5,836 nt of DNA, from positions 1 through 5,836 of the forward strand of contig JAFGOL010000222.1 in NCBI GenBank assembly GCA_016926495.1, read 5' to 3'. Of the stretch, positions 1 to 5,431 are shown one piece after another; positions within the stretch are counted from its first letter, which is position 1; each line of letters opens with the position of its first letter. This DNA is from Oligoflexia bacterium (GTDB lineage Bacteria; Bdellovibrionota; JAFGOL01). The notes beneath the pieces were generated by a model. That model was not told where the DNA came from. It searched no databases and saw only the letters and a program-made list of their open reading frames with translations. A program made the translations under genes and the position numbers.

Positions 1-1
1 G

Positions 2-799
2 CGCATGCCGACAATAGCCGGAATGCGCAAAAGAGGTTACACGCCAGAGGCCATAAAGAATTTCTGCGATATAATAGGTGTAGGCAAAAGCGACGCTACC
101 ATAGACATAAGCCTGCTGGAGGATTGCGTAAGAAACCACCTTAATACCGTAGCACCCAGGATCATGTGCGTTCTTAATCCCGTCAAAGTGATTATTATCA
201 ACCTGCCGGCTAATTTTAGCGAAGAGATGGAAGCGCCGTACCTGCCTGAAGATTTCAGCCTCGGTTCAAGAAAGCTTATATTCTCCAGGGAAATATATAT
301 CGAGAGAGAAGACTTCATGGAAGATCCCCCGAAAAAGTTTTTCAGGCTCTCGCCGGGACGCGAGGTCAGGCTTAGGTACGCTTACTTTATCAGGTGCGAA
401 AATATAATCAGGGATGACAACGGCAACATCACCGAAATACATTGCACATACGATCCCGAAACCAGAGGAGGAAACGCCCCTGACGGAAGAAAAGTCAAGG
501 CGACCCTGCACTGGGTATCGGCGAATCATTGCGTAAATACCGACGTCCTGTTATATGACAGGCTGTTCAACAAGGAAAACCCCATGGAAAAAGGAGAAAA
601 CTTTCTGGATAACATCAACCCTGATTCAATTAAAAAGGTTTCAAACTGTAAACTTGAACCAAGCATGGCAAACCATTCGGCATCTCAAAGATACCAGTTT
701 GAAAGGCTGGGGTATTTCTGGAAATCGGAAGACACTACATCGCCTTTTATCAGGATTACCACGTTAAAAGACACGTGGGAAAAAATTAAAAACAGGTAA
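2..799 (+). CDS. glnS: glutaminyl-tRNA synthetase, C-terminal part (5' end outside window)
   Basis: Cytoplasmic class I aminoacyl-tRNA synthetase that charges tRNA-Gln with glutamine. The frame is open at the left edge and ends at TAA 797-799, leaving about 265 codons; E. coli GlnRS has about 554 residues. What remains begins at the conserved R-MPTI-G-R-RGYTPEAI segment after the catalytic core, then runs through the helical connector (APRIMCVLNPVKV) and the two C-terminal beta-barrels that read the anticodon (GREVRLRYAYFIRCE, DGRKVKATLHWVS, LYDRLF, FERLGYFW). The HIGH and KMSKS motifs would lie upstream, outside the window. The match to GlnRS rather than GluRS is clear from these C-terminal motifs. 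ATG at 5 is internal, not a real start. The gene reads towards phoB with no recognisable terminator in between, so some read-through is possible. Presence of GlnRS implies direct Gln-tRNA synthesis. Confidence 0.97.
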   Translation, partial: RMPTIAGMRKRGYTPEAIKNFCDIIGVGKSDATIDISLLEDCVRNHLNTVAPRIMCVLNPVKVIIINLPANFSEEMEAPYLPEDFSLGSRKLIFSREIYIEREDFMEDPPKKFFRLSPGREVRLRYAYFIRCENIIRDDNGNITEIHCTYDPETRGGNAPDGRKVKATLHWVSANHCVNTDVLLYDRLFNKENPMEKGENFLDNINPDSIKKVSNCKLEPSMANHSASQRYQFERLGYFWKSEDTTSPFIRITTLKDTWEKIKNR

Positions 800-843
800 A
801 CAACTCAAACCCTTACTTAAGCGCCCGTACCCTAGTCCGATAA

Positions 844-861
844 GTTCACATTTATTTCACT
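844..861 (+). promoter_or_regulatory. Two-unit Pho box upstream of phoBR
   Basis: GTTCACA at 844-850 is followed exactly 11 bp later by TTTCACT at 855-861 (5 of 7 positions the same). A pair of 7-bp direct repeats with 4-bp spacers is the layout bound by one dimer of PhoB/PhoP-type regulators. The same heptamer occurs three times before pstS in this window. The site lies 117 bp before the phoB start, so autoregulation of phoBR is inferred. A weak -10 candidate (TACGTT, 871-876) sits at about the right distance downstream of the box. Confidence 0.65.
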
Positions 862-897
862 TGCCCGCGATACGTTGTTGAGTAATTCAATTTACCA

Positions 898-928
898 TAG
901 GCAATTTAATTTGGACTTTTCATATAAT
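898..928 (+). promoter_or_regulatory. Possible phoB promoter with consensus -10
   Basis: TATAAT at 923-928 is a perfect sigma70-type -10. The best -35 is TAGGCA at 898-903 (4 of 6), but the spacer is 19 bp, longer than usual. A start near 935 would give a leader of about 43 nt to the phoB ATG. This could be a constitutive promoter separate from the Pho-box-driven one, since the box is about 60 bp upstream. In AT-rich intergenic DNA a chance TATAAT is possible. Confidence 0.35.
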
Positions 929-964
929 TTTATGTAGCTTAGTTGTGCAATCCTAAATATTGAT

Positions 965-969
965 GAGGT
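965..969 (+). promoter_or_regulatory. Ribosome binding site that fixes the phoB start
   Basis: GAGGT lies 8 nt before ATG 978. It would fall inside the gene if the upstream in-frame TTG (960) or ATG (963) were used, so it supports 978 as the start. The product then begins MNNILIVEDD, as response regulators normally do. Confidence 0.75.
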
Positions 970-977
970 ATATTGAA

Positions 978-1664
978 ATGAACAATATTCTGATTGTTGA
1001 GGATGATGCGAACATATCCAACCTCGTTAAGTACAACCTGAGCAAGGCTAATTTTAAATGTTTCGCAGAGCGCTCAGGTGAAAATGTTATACACATATTA
1101 CAAAAAACCAGATTCGACCTTATCATACTGGATATTATGCTTACGGGCATGGACGGGTTCGAAGTATGTAAAAGAATAAGGCTGCATCCGGATTTCAAAT
1201 CCATCCCCATAATTATGCTAACGGCCAGGGGCGAAGAAATAGACAGGATACTTGGACTTGAACTTGGAGCAGATGATTACGTTGTAAAACCGTTCAGCCC
1301 GAGGGAACTTGTTTTAAGGGTTAAATCCATACTTAAAAGACATGACCCGGACGAATCCGCGGATACCGTTATAGAACTGGCCGGAATAAAAATCGATACC
1401 GAGGCGCATAAAATAACTATCAACGGACACGAAGTACCATTCACGTCCAAGGAATTCGCATTGCTGTACCTGCTTGTAAAAAGAAAGGGTAAAGTCCAGA
1501 CCAGAGAGTCCTTGTTAAACGAAATTTGGGACGTCTCTTCGGATGTTACAACAAGGACGGTTGATACCCACATTAAAAAACTAAGAAAAAAACTTGAAAA
1601 CTACGGTCAGTACATAGAAACAGTTCATGGAATAGGATATAAATTCCGCGAGGACATTAATTGA
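978..1664 (+). CDS. phoB: PhoB-type phosphate response regulator (OmpR family)
   Basis: A 228-residue, full-length cytoplasmic DNA-binding regulator. Residues 1-120 form the receiver domain: acidic pocket D9-D10, phospho-acceptor D52 (LIILDIML), switch T82 (MLTARGEE) and K104 (VVKPFSP). The segment MLTARGEE..R..GLE.GADDY..KPFSP is close to E. coli PhoB. Residues about 130-225 are the winged-helix effector domain, with the recognition-helix region TTRTVDTHIKKLRKKL and the terminal wing ETVHGIGYKF. Start chosen at 978 by Shine-Dalgarno spacing and by alignment to the family N-terminus. The gene overlaps phoR by 4 nt (TTGA) and has a Pho box upstream, as does pstS at the other end of the window. 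This context makes a phosphate-starvation regulator much more likely than another OmpR-family member; the family alone would not decide that. Confidence 0.93.
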   Translation: MNNILIVEDDANISNLVKYNLSKANFKCFAERSGENVIHILQKTRFDLIILDIMLTGMDGFEVCKRIRLHPDFKSIPIIMLTARGEEIDRILGLELGADDYVVKPFSPRELVLRVKSILKRHDPDESADTVIELAGIKIDTEAHKITINGHEVPFTSKEFALLYLLVKRKGKVQTRESLLNEIWDVSSDVTTRTVDTHIKKLRKKLENYGQYIETVHGIGYKFREDIN

Positions 1665-3412
1665 TATTGTCAATCAAAACAAAAATATCCCTGATGTTCG
1701 GAATTACCGTTGCCCTGATTTTAACGGGCATTTATTTTTATCTTAATCCTAAACTACATGACATAACATATAACAATCTTAAGGGCAGAATCCAAAAACA
1801 TGCCAAGCTTGTTAACACGATTATAAGCGAGACAGTTATTCATACTGAAAACATTAACAGGATAATCAAGCTTGCAGGAAAAAATTCGGGATTCCGTATT
1901 ACCGTTATAGGGACAGACGGCAGGATACTGGCCGAATCAAATATTGACGATATTGAATCAATGGAAAACCATCTGCAAAGGGTTGAAATTCAGGACGCCA
2001 TAAATAACGGATACGGAGAATCAATTAGGTTCAGCACGACTCTTAAACAGAAAATGCTGTATTACGCTATCCCGCTTAACACGGGCAGGTTTAAAGGCTT
2101 TATCCGCATAGCCATGCCCCTCTCGGAAATCAACTCCATACTGGGCACGGTGTCGAACGCACTGTTTTTTTCGCTGCTGGTAGCTTTTTTCATGTCACTT
2201 ATTATCAGCCTTGTCGTTTCCGGAATCATATCAAACCCTATAAAAAAACTTTCCCTTACTGCGAAACAGATAGCACAGGGAAATTTAGGATCAAGAATAA
2301 TCCACTATTCCAGCGATGAAATAGGAGAACTTGCCCGCACATTCAATTTTATGGCTGGGCAGATAGAAGCAAGGATTGAGGAAATAACCAATAACGAGTC
2401 AAAGCTTAAAGCCATCCTTGCAGGCATGTTTGACGGAGTCATGGTTGTTGATAATAACGGAGATATCGTTTTTATCAATAAATCGCTTGAAAAGCTTTTC
2501 AACGTCAAAAATGCAACCGGTAAAAAAACTGTGGAAACCATAAGAAACATGGAAATATACGAGTTGACCAAAGAGGTACTTTCCCTTAAAAGGGAATTCG
2601 TATCAAAGGAAATATATACCGATACCGGCGAGAGCAGGATCCTTGCCGTGCACGCTTCAGCTGTTTCGCGAAACGGAGTTGTCACCGGAGCGGTTTTGAT
2701 TTTCCACGATATAACGGAGCTAAGAAGGCTTGAATCCATAAGAAAGGACTTTGTAGCCAACGTATCGCATGAACTCAGAACCCCTGTTTCCAACATAAAA
2801 GGATATGCCGAAACTCTTGCGGGCGGGGCAATCAACGATAAAAAGCACGCCCTGGAATTTTCCAGAATAATACTCACGGAATCCGACAGGCTCATAGCCC
2901 TGATAAACGATCTTCTGGATCTTTCAAGGATAGAATCAGGAAATTTCACACCTGAATTCAGGCCATGCTCGATAAAAGAACTTGTGTTTAAAACCCTTCC
3001 CCAGGTAAAAAAAGACGCCGAAAATAAATCAATAAAGCTTAACGTAAACATTCCTGATAATGTTCCCATGCTAAAGGCTGACGCGAACAGCATCGTACAG
3101 GTTCTTTTCAATATTATAGACAACGCAATCAAGTACTCTCACAAGGGGAGTATTGATATAACGGTATCCGCGGACAAAGAATTTGTCCGAACAAGCATAA
3201 AGGACACCGGTATAGGAATACCCGAAAACGAAATCGAAAGAATATTCGAGCGATTTTACAGGGTGGACAAGGCAAGATCCAGAGAAGCCGGAGGAACAGG
3301 CCTGGGCCTTTCAATAGTAAAGCACATAATACTATCACATCACGGGAAAATTTCTGTTGAAAGTGAACCAGGCAGGGGCTCCACTTTCAGTTTCACCCTA
3401 CCCGTCGCATAA
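1661..3412 (+). CDS. phoR: PhoR-type phosphate sensor histidine kinase
   Basis: A 583-residue inner-membrane kinase, predicted to phosphorylate PhoB at D52 and dephosphorylate it when phosphate is plentiful. Domains in order: TM1 about 9-28; extracytoplasmic sensor about 29-165 ([16 protein letters not shown]..., MENHLQR, LYYAIPL), resembling the sensor of Gram-positive PhoR; TM2 about 166-190; HAMP about 188-241 (NPIKKLS...GNLGSRI...[11 protein letters not shown]); PAS about 247-355; HisKA with H370 in SHELRTP (T374 is the usual phosphatase residue); HATPase with N-box N484/N488, G1 DTGIGIP 515-521, F-box ERFYRV and G2 GGTGLGL 544-550. All catalytic motifs are intact. The start is TTG 1661, overlapping the phoB stop in TTGA, with GAGGA at 1650-1654 six nt upstream; TTG 1667 is a less well spaced alternative. 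Translational coupling to phoB is likely. The 3' end overlaps the convergent cysK by 15 bp. Confidence 0.92.
   Translation: MILSIKTKISLMFGITVALILTGIYFYLNPKLHDITYNNLKGRIQKHAKLVNTIISETVIHTENINRIIKLAGKNSGFRITVIGTDGRILAESNIDDIESMENHLQRVEIQDAINNGYGESIRFSTTLKQKMLYYAIPLNTGRFKGFIRIAMPLSEINSILGTVSNALFFSLLVAFFMSLIISLVVSGIISNPIKKLSLTAKQIAQGNLGSRIIHYSSDEIGELARTFNFMAGQIEARIEEITNNESKLKAILAGMFDGVMVVDNNGDIVFINKSLEKLFNVKNATGKKTVETIRNMEIYELTKEVLSLKREFVSKEIYTDTGESRILAVHASAVSRNGVVTGAVLIFHDITELRRLESIRKDFVANVSHELRTPVSNIKGYAETLAGGAINDKKHALEFSRIILTESDRLIALINDLLDLSRIESGNFTPEFRPCSIKELVFKTLPQVKKDAENKSIKLNVNIPDNVPMLKADANSIVQVLFNIIDNAIKYSHKGSIDITVSADKEFVRTSIKDTGIGIPENEIERIFERFYRVDKARSREAGGTGLGLSIVKHIILSHHGKISVESEPGRGSTFSFTLPVA
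3358..3389. repeat. Inverted repeat at the phoR-cysK junction, possible weak terminator
   Basis: TGAAAGTG (3358-3365) and CACTTTCA (3382-3389) are perfect 8-bp inverted arms around a 16-nt loop, inside the last codons of phoR. Read from the minus strand, the hairpin begins 9 nt after the cysK stop and is followed within a few bases by an ATTTT stretch, so it could help end cysK transcription. On the plus strand no T-run follows. Because the arms are also coding sequence and the U-tract is poor, the terminator role is weakly supported. Confidence 0.35.
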
Positions 3413-4336
3413 ATCCGTTGAAAGGTATCTTTCTCCTGAATCCGGCAAAATTACAACAATTGTTTTACCGCGGTTTTCGTCCCTTGAAGCAAGCTGCACC
3501 GCCGCATGCAATGCGGCACCCGAGGAAATTCCCGCAAAGATGCCCTCCTTGAGCGCGAGCCTTTTCGACGCGGCAATAGCGTCTTCATTAGTAACCGTAA
3601 CAATTCCGTCAATAAATTCCCTGTTCAGCACAGCCGGGACAAAACCCGCACCTATACCCTGTATCTTGTGCGGTCCCGGTTTGGCTCCGGACAGCACGGC
3701 TGAAGCGGCAGGTTCAACAGCGTATATCTTCACTTCAGGCTTCATCTTTTTTATGACTTCTCCCACTCCGGTAATGGTACCTCCGGTACCCACTCCGGAA
3801 ACAAATATATCAAAATTACCGTCGGTTGATTCAATGATCTCTATGGCAGTTGTTCTTCTGTGCGCCAGGGGATTCGAGGGATTATTGAACTGCTGAAGCA
3901 TTACATAATCAGGATTTTCTCTCACCAGCGACTCGGCCTGCTCTACGGCTCCTTTCATGCCCTTACTCCCTGGCGTCAGGACAAGCTCGGCCCCAAACAC
4001 TTTCAAAAGCTTTCTTCTCTCAACGGACATTGTGTCAGGCATAGTAAGTATAAGATTATATCCCTTAACCGCGCATATATACGCCAGGGCTATACCCGTA
4101 TTGCCGCTGGTAGGCTCGACAATGGTACTGCCGTTAACAAGCATGCCTTTTTTTTCAGCGTCTTCAATCATTGACAACGCAATCCTGTCCTTAACGCTGG
4201 ACATAGGGTTGAACATCTCCAGCTTGGCAATGATCAAGGCTTTCAGTTCGTTGCTTATCCTGGACAAGCGCACCATCGGTGTCTTGCCTATTAGTTCAAT
4301 AATGTTATTCGCCACTTTTGTATCAGTGTTTACCAT
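3398..4336 (-). CDS. cysK: cysteine synthase A (O-acetylserine sulfhydrylase)
   Basis: Cytoplasmic PLP enzyme of 312 residues, a usual length for the family, that makes cysteine from O-acetylserine and sulfide. Visible signatures: IGKTPMVRL near the N-terminus; PLP lysine K49 in [15 protein letters not shown] at 76-81 for substrate binding; [13 protein letters not shown] at 148-163; phosphate-cradle loop GVGTGGT at 181-187; GISSGAA at 269-275 contacting the pyridine ring; and the closing GERYLST. No CBS-domain extension is present, so it is not a cystathionine beta-synthase fusion. An in-frame ATG at 4375 would add 13 residues without family similarity and lacks a well-placed ribosome site. 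ATG 4336 has a G-rich site just upstream and fits the family N-terminus. Stop TAG 3398-3400 lies inside phoR. The gene is divergent from the MetA-family gene, which suggests a sulfur amino-acid pair. CysK and CysM are hard to separate by motif, but CysK fits best. Confidence 0.93.
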   Translation of the reverse strand: MVNTDTKVANNIIELIGKTPMVRLSRISNELKALIIAKLEMFNPMSSVKDRIALSMIEDAEKKGMLVNGSTIVEPTSGNTGIALAYICAVKGYNLILTMPDTMSVERRKLLKVFGAELVLTPGSKGMKGAVEQAESLVRENPDYVMLQQFNNPSNPLAHRRTTAIEIIESTDGNFDIFVSGVGTGGTITGVGEVIKKMKPEVKIYAVEPAASAVLSGAKPGPHKIQGIGAGFVPAVLNREFIDGIVTVTNEDAIAASKRLALKEGIFAGISSGAALHAAVQLASRDENRGKTIVVILPDSGERYLSTDLCDG

Positions 4337-4340
4337 ATAT

Positions 4341-4349
4341 CCCCACCCT
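4341..4349 (-). promoter_or_regulatory. Likely cysK ribosome binding site
   Basis: The minus strand reads AGGGTGGGG just before the ATG at 4336, with the GGTG core ending 7 nt from the start. It is not a perfect Shine-Dalgarno, but it is better placed than anything before the alternative ATG at 4375, so it favours the shorter protein. Confidence 0.55.
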
Positions 4350-4394
4350 ATGTTATCACTAATACCAAAACTCATGATAATAACAAGTTCAATC

Positions 4395-4423
4395 TTGACC
4401 TTAAATGCAAGAAGTTTTAATAT
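4395..4423 (+). promoter_or_regulatory. Promoter of the MetA-family gene, giving a near-leaderless mRNA
   Basis: TTGACC (4395-4400, 5 of 6 to the -35 consensus) is followed by a 17-bp spacer and TAATAT (4418-4423, 4 of 6 to the -10 consensus). Transcription would start near 4430, about 3 nt before ATG 4433. No Shine-Dalgarno-like sequence lies in the usual window before this ATG; the nearest purine run (AAGAAG, 4409-4414) ends 18 nt away. Together these suggest leaderless translation. Inferred from sequence only. Confidence 0.5.
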
Positions 4424-4432
4424 AACGAAATC

Positions 4433-5326
4433 ATGACAGTAATTTTACCCGACAATTACCATGCCAAAAAGGCGCTTGAAGACAAAAACATAAGCTGTAT
4501 AACAAGGAACGCCGCTCTTCATCAGGACATAAGGGCACTGAGAATAGGTATTCTTAATATTATGCCCAAGGCCGAAGACTACGAGTTCAGCCTTTTATTC
4601 CCGCTGGGAAGGTCCGTGCTCCAGATTGAACCCATATGGATACGCCTGAAAACCCACCAGTACAAAAGCACGAATACAAAGCACCTGGACAGCCTCTACG
4701 TTTATTTTGAAGACGCCATAAAGGAAAAACATCTCGACGGTTTGATAGTGACCGGCGCTCCGGTCGAGGAAATACCCTTTGAGCAGGTAACATACTGGGA
4801 GGAAATTACCGAAATAATCACCTATGCCCGCAAGAATATAGCGTCTACATTGGGAATCTGCTGGGGAGGTCTTGCCCTGGCAAAGTTCATGGGAATCGAT
4901 AAGATGAATTATGATAAAAAACTTTTTGGTGTTTTTGAAACTCATAACATGGTTAACAACCATCCCATAACCGGTGATATGGATGACGTATTCTGGGTAC
5001 CGCAAAGCAGACATACGGGTATTGCCGACAACGTACTCATTGAGGAAGAAAAAAAGGGCAATATAAAACTTTTGGCGCATTCGCCCGCCGCGGGATATGT
5101 AATCTTTGAAAGCAGCGACCAAAAGTTTCTGATTCATCTGGGTCATCCGGAATACGACGCGCAAAGACTGGTTTTCGAGTACCGGAGGGACATGGAAAAA
5201 GGCAAAAAAAACGTTACGGCCCCGGAAAATCTTAACATTAATAATCCGCTGAATAAATGGCGCGGGCATTGCCTTGAATTCTTTTCCCAATGGATCAAAT
5301 TCGTATATAAGGCCACCCCTTATTAA
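4433..5326 (+). CDS. metA: MetA-family homoserine (or serine) O-acetyltransferase
   Basis: A 297-residue, near full-length cytoplasmic member of the MetA (homoserine trans-succinylase) family, with a class I glutamine-amidotransferase-like fold. Family signatures: [16 protein letters not shown] (30-45), FDG-like [10 protein letters not shown] (101-110), nucleophile C143 in [21 protein letters not shown], and the catalytic H238/E240 in GHPEYDAQ, followed by W..H near the end. E112 in TGAPVE matches the position where Glu favours acetyl-CoA and Gly (as in E. coli) favours succinyl-CoA. Oddities against the E. coli, Bacillus and Thermotoga proteins as I recall them: Ala at position 47, where Lys is usual (K46 precedes it), and [13 protein letters not shown], one residue shorter than the usual CW..QA.....YGI. 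The expected product is O-acetylhomoserine for methionine synthesis. The divergent cysK and the altered active-site region leave open a serine acetyltransferase role. The start fits the family N-terminus. Confidence 0.85.
   Translation: MTVILPDNYHAKKALEDKNISCITRNAALHQDIRALRIGILNIMPKAEDYEFSLLFPLGRSVLQIEPIWIRLKTHQYKSTNTKHLDSLYVYFEDAIKEKHLDGLIVTGAPVEEIPFEQVTYWEEITEIITYARKNIASTLGICWGGLALAKFMGIDKMNYDKKLFGVFETHNMVNNHPITGDMDDVFWVPQSRHTGIADNVLIEEEKKGNIKLLAHSPAAGYVIFESSDQKFLIHLGHPEYDAQRLVFEYRRDMEKGKKNVTAPENLNINNPLNKWRGHCLEFFSQWIKFVYKATPY
5307..5323. repeat. Short hairpin at the 3' end of the MetA-family gene
   Basis: ATAAGG (5307-5312) and CCTTAT (5318-5323) are perfect 6-bp arms with a 5-nt loop, ending just before the stop codon TAA 5324-5326. 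No T-tract follows on either strand, so it is a poor intrinsic terminator. It is the only hairpin I see between this gene and pstS apart from the dyad inside the Pho box. Confidence 0.25.
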
Positions 5327-5342
5327 ATCCGACTTGACCAAA

Positions 5343-5382
5343 GTTCACAAAAAGTTCACATATTTTTAACCGGATGTTCACA
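5343..5382 (+). promoter_or_regulatory. Tandem four-unit Pho box upstream of pstS
   Basis: GTTCACA occurs at 5343-5349, 5354-5360 and 5376-5382. TTTAACC (4 of 7 matching) fills the slot at 5365-5371. All four units are in exact 11-bp register, so they lie on one face of the helix, enough for two PhoB dimers. The TTCACA core fits the TTNACA-type repeats known for Firmicutes PhoP, and TTTAACC resembles cyanobacterial Pho box units; the E. coli unit is CTGTCAT. The array begins 16 bp after the stop of the preceding gene and ends about 50 bp before the pstS ATG. Confidence 0.85.
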
Positions 5383-5394
5383 CCGGTATTATAT
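5366..5394 (+). promoter_or_regulatory. PhoB-activated pstS promoter
   Basis: TTATAT (5389-5394) is a plausible -10 element, 17 bp after TTAACC (5366-5371), the weakest Pho unit, which sits at the -35 position. An overlapping TATTAT (5387-5392) is an alternative. Having Pho units cover the -35 region is typical of PhoB-activated promoters. The start would be near 5400, giving a leader of about 30 nt that contains the ribosome binding site. Confidence 0.55.
5369..5387. repeat. ACCGG/CCGGT dyad flanking the last Pho unit
   Basis: ACCGG (5369-5373) and CCGGT (5383-5387) are inverted 5-bp arms on either side of the fourth GTTCACA unit. They lie between the proposed -35 and -10, so the dyad would act as DNA rather than RNA. 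It may be a chance match or a second operator. Confidence 0.3.
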
Positions 5395-5416
5395 GCTCCG
5401 TACCGTAACAAGAGGG

Positions 5417-5425
5417 AAAGGAGGT
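5417..5425 (+). promoter_or_regulatory. Very strong pstS ribosome binding site
   Basis: AAAGGAGGT is an extended match to the 16S rRNA 3' tail, placed 6 nt before ATG 5432. It fixes the pstS start and predicts high translation, as expected for an abundant periplasmic binding protein. Confidence 0.9.
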
Positions 5426-5431
5426 TTAAAA

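Noticed and set aside
800..843. Intrinsic terminator after glnS.
   Set aside because: Only short, distant complementary words are present and no GC-rich stem is followed by a T-run.
960..977. Upstream TTG (960) or ATG (963) as the phoB start.
   Set aside because: The ribosome binding site GAGGT at 965-969 lies downstream of both, and response regulators normally begin as the protein does from 978.
2305..3132. Long minus-strand ORF (275 codons) opposite phoR.
   Set aside because: It is antisense to the conserved HAMP, PAS and HisKA coding sequence, has a low-complexity Ser/Leu-rich translation and no recognisable motif.
3357..3896. Plus-strand ORF (179 codons) opposite the 3' half of cysK.
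   Set aside because: The cysK motifs are unambiguous on the minus strand, and the ORF's repetitive Ser/Pro/Ala-rich product is typical of an antisense shadow.
4337..4375. Upstream in-frame ATG at 4375 as the cysK start.
   Set aside because: It adds 13 residues with no family counterpart, and no ribosome site is suitably spaced before it. ATG 4336 has a better site and fits the usual N-terminus.
4353..4380. Inverted repeat TTATCA/TGATAA in the divergent gap as an operator for both sulfur genes.
   Set aside because: The arms are only 6 AT-rich bases with a 16-nt spacer and partly overlap the proposed cysK leader, so chance is as likely.
4337..4432. Pho box or S-box/SAM riboswitch between cysK and the MetA-family gene.
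   Set aside because: No two TTCACA-like units are found in 11-bp register, and under 100 bases with a near-leaderless start leave no room for a SAM riboswitch on the plus strand.
4595..5341. Minus-strand ORF (248 codons) opposite the MetA-family gene.
   Set aside because: The plus strand encodes a clear MetA-family protein over the same bases; the antisense product shows no family features.
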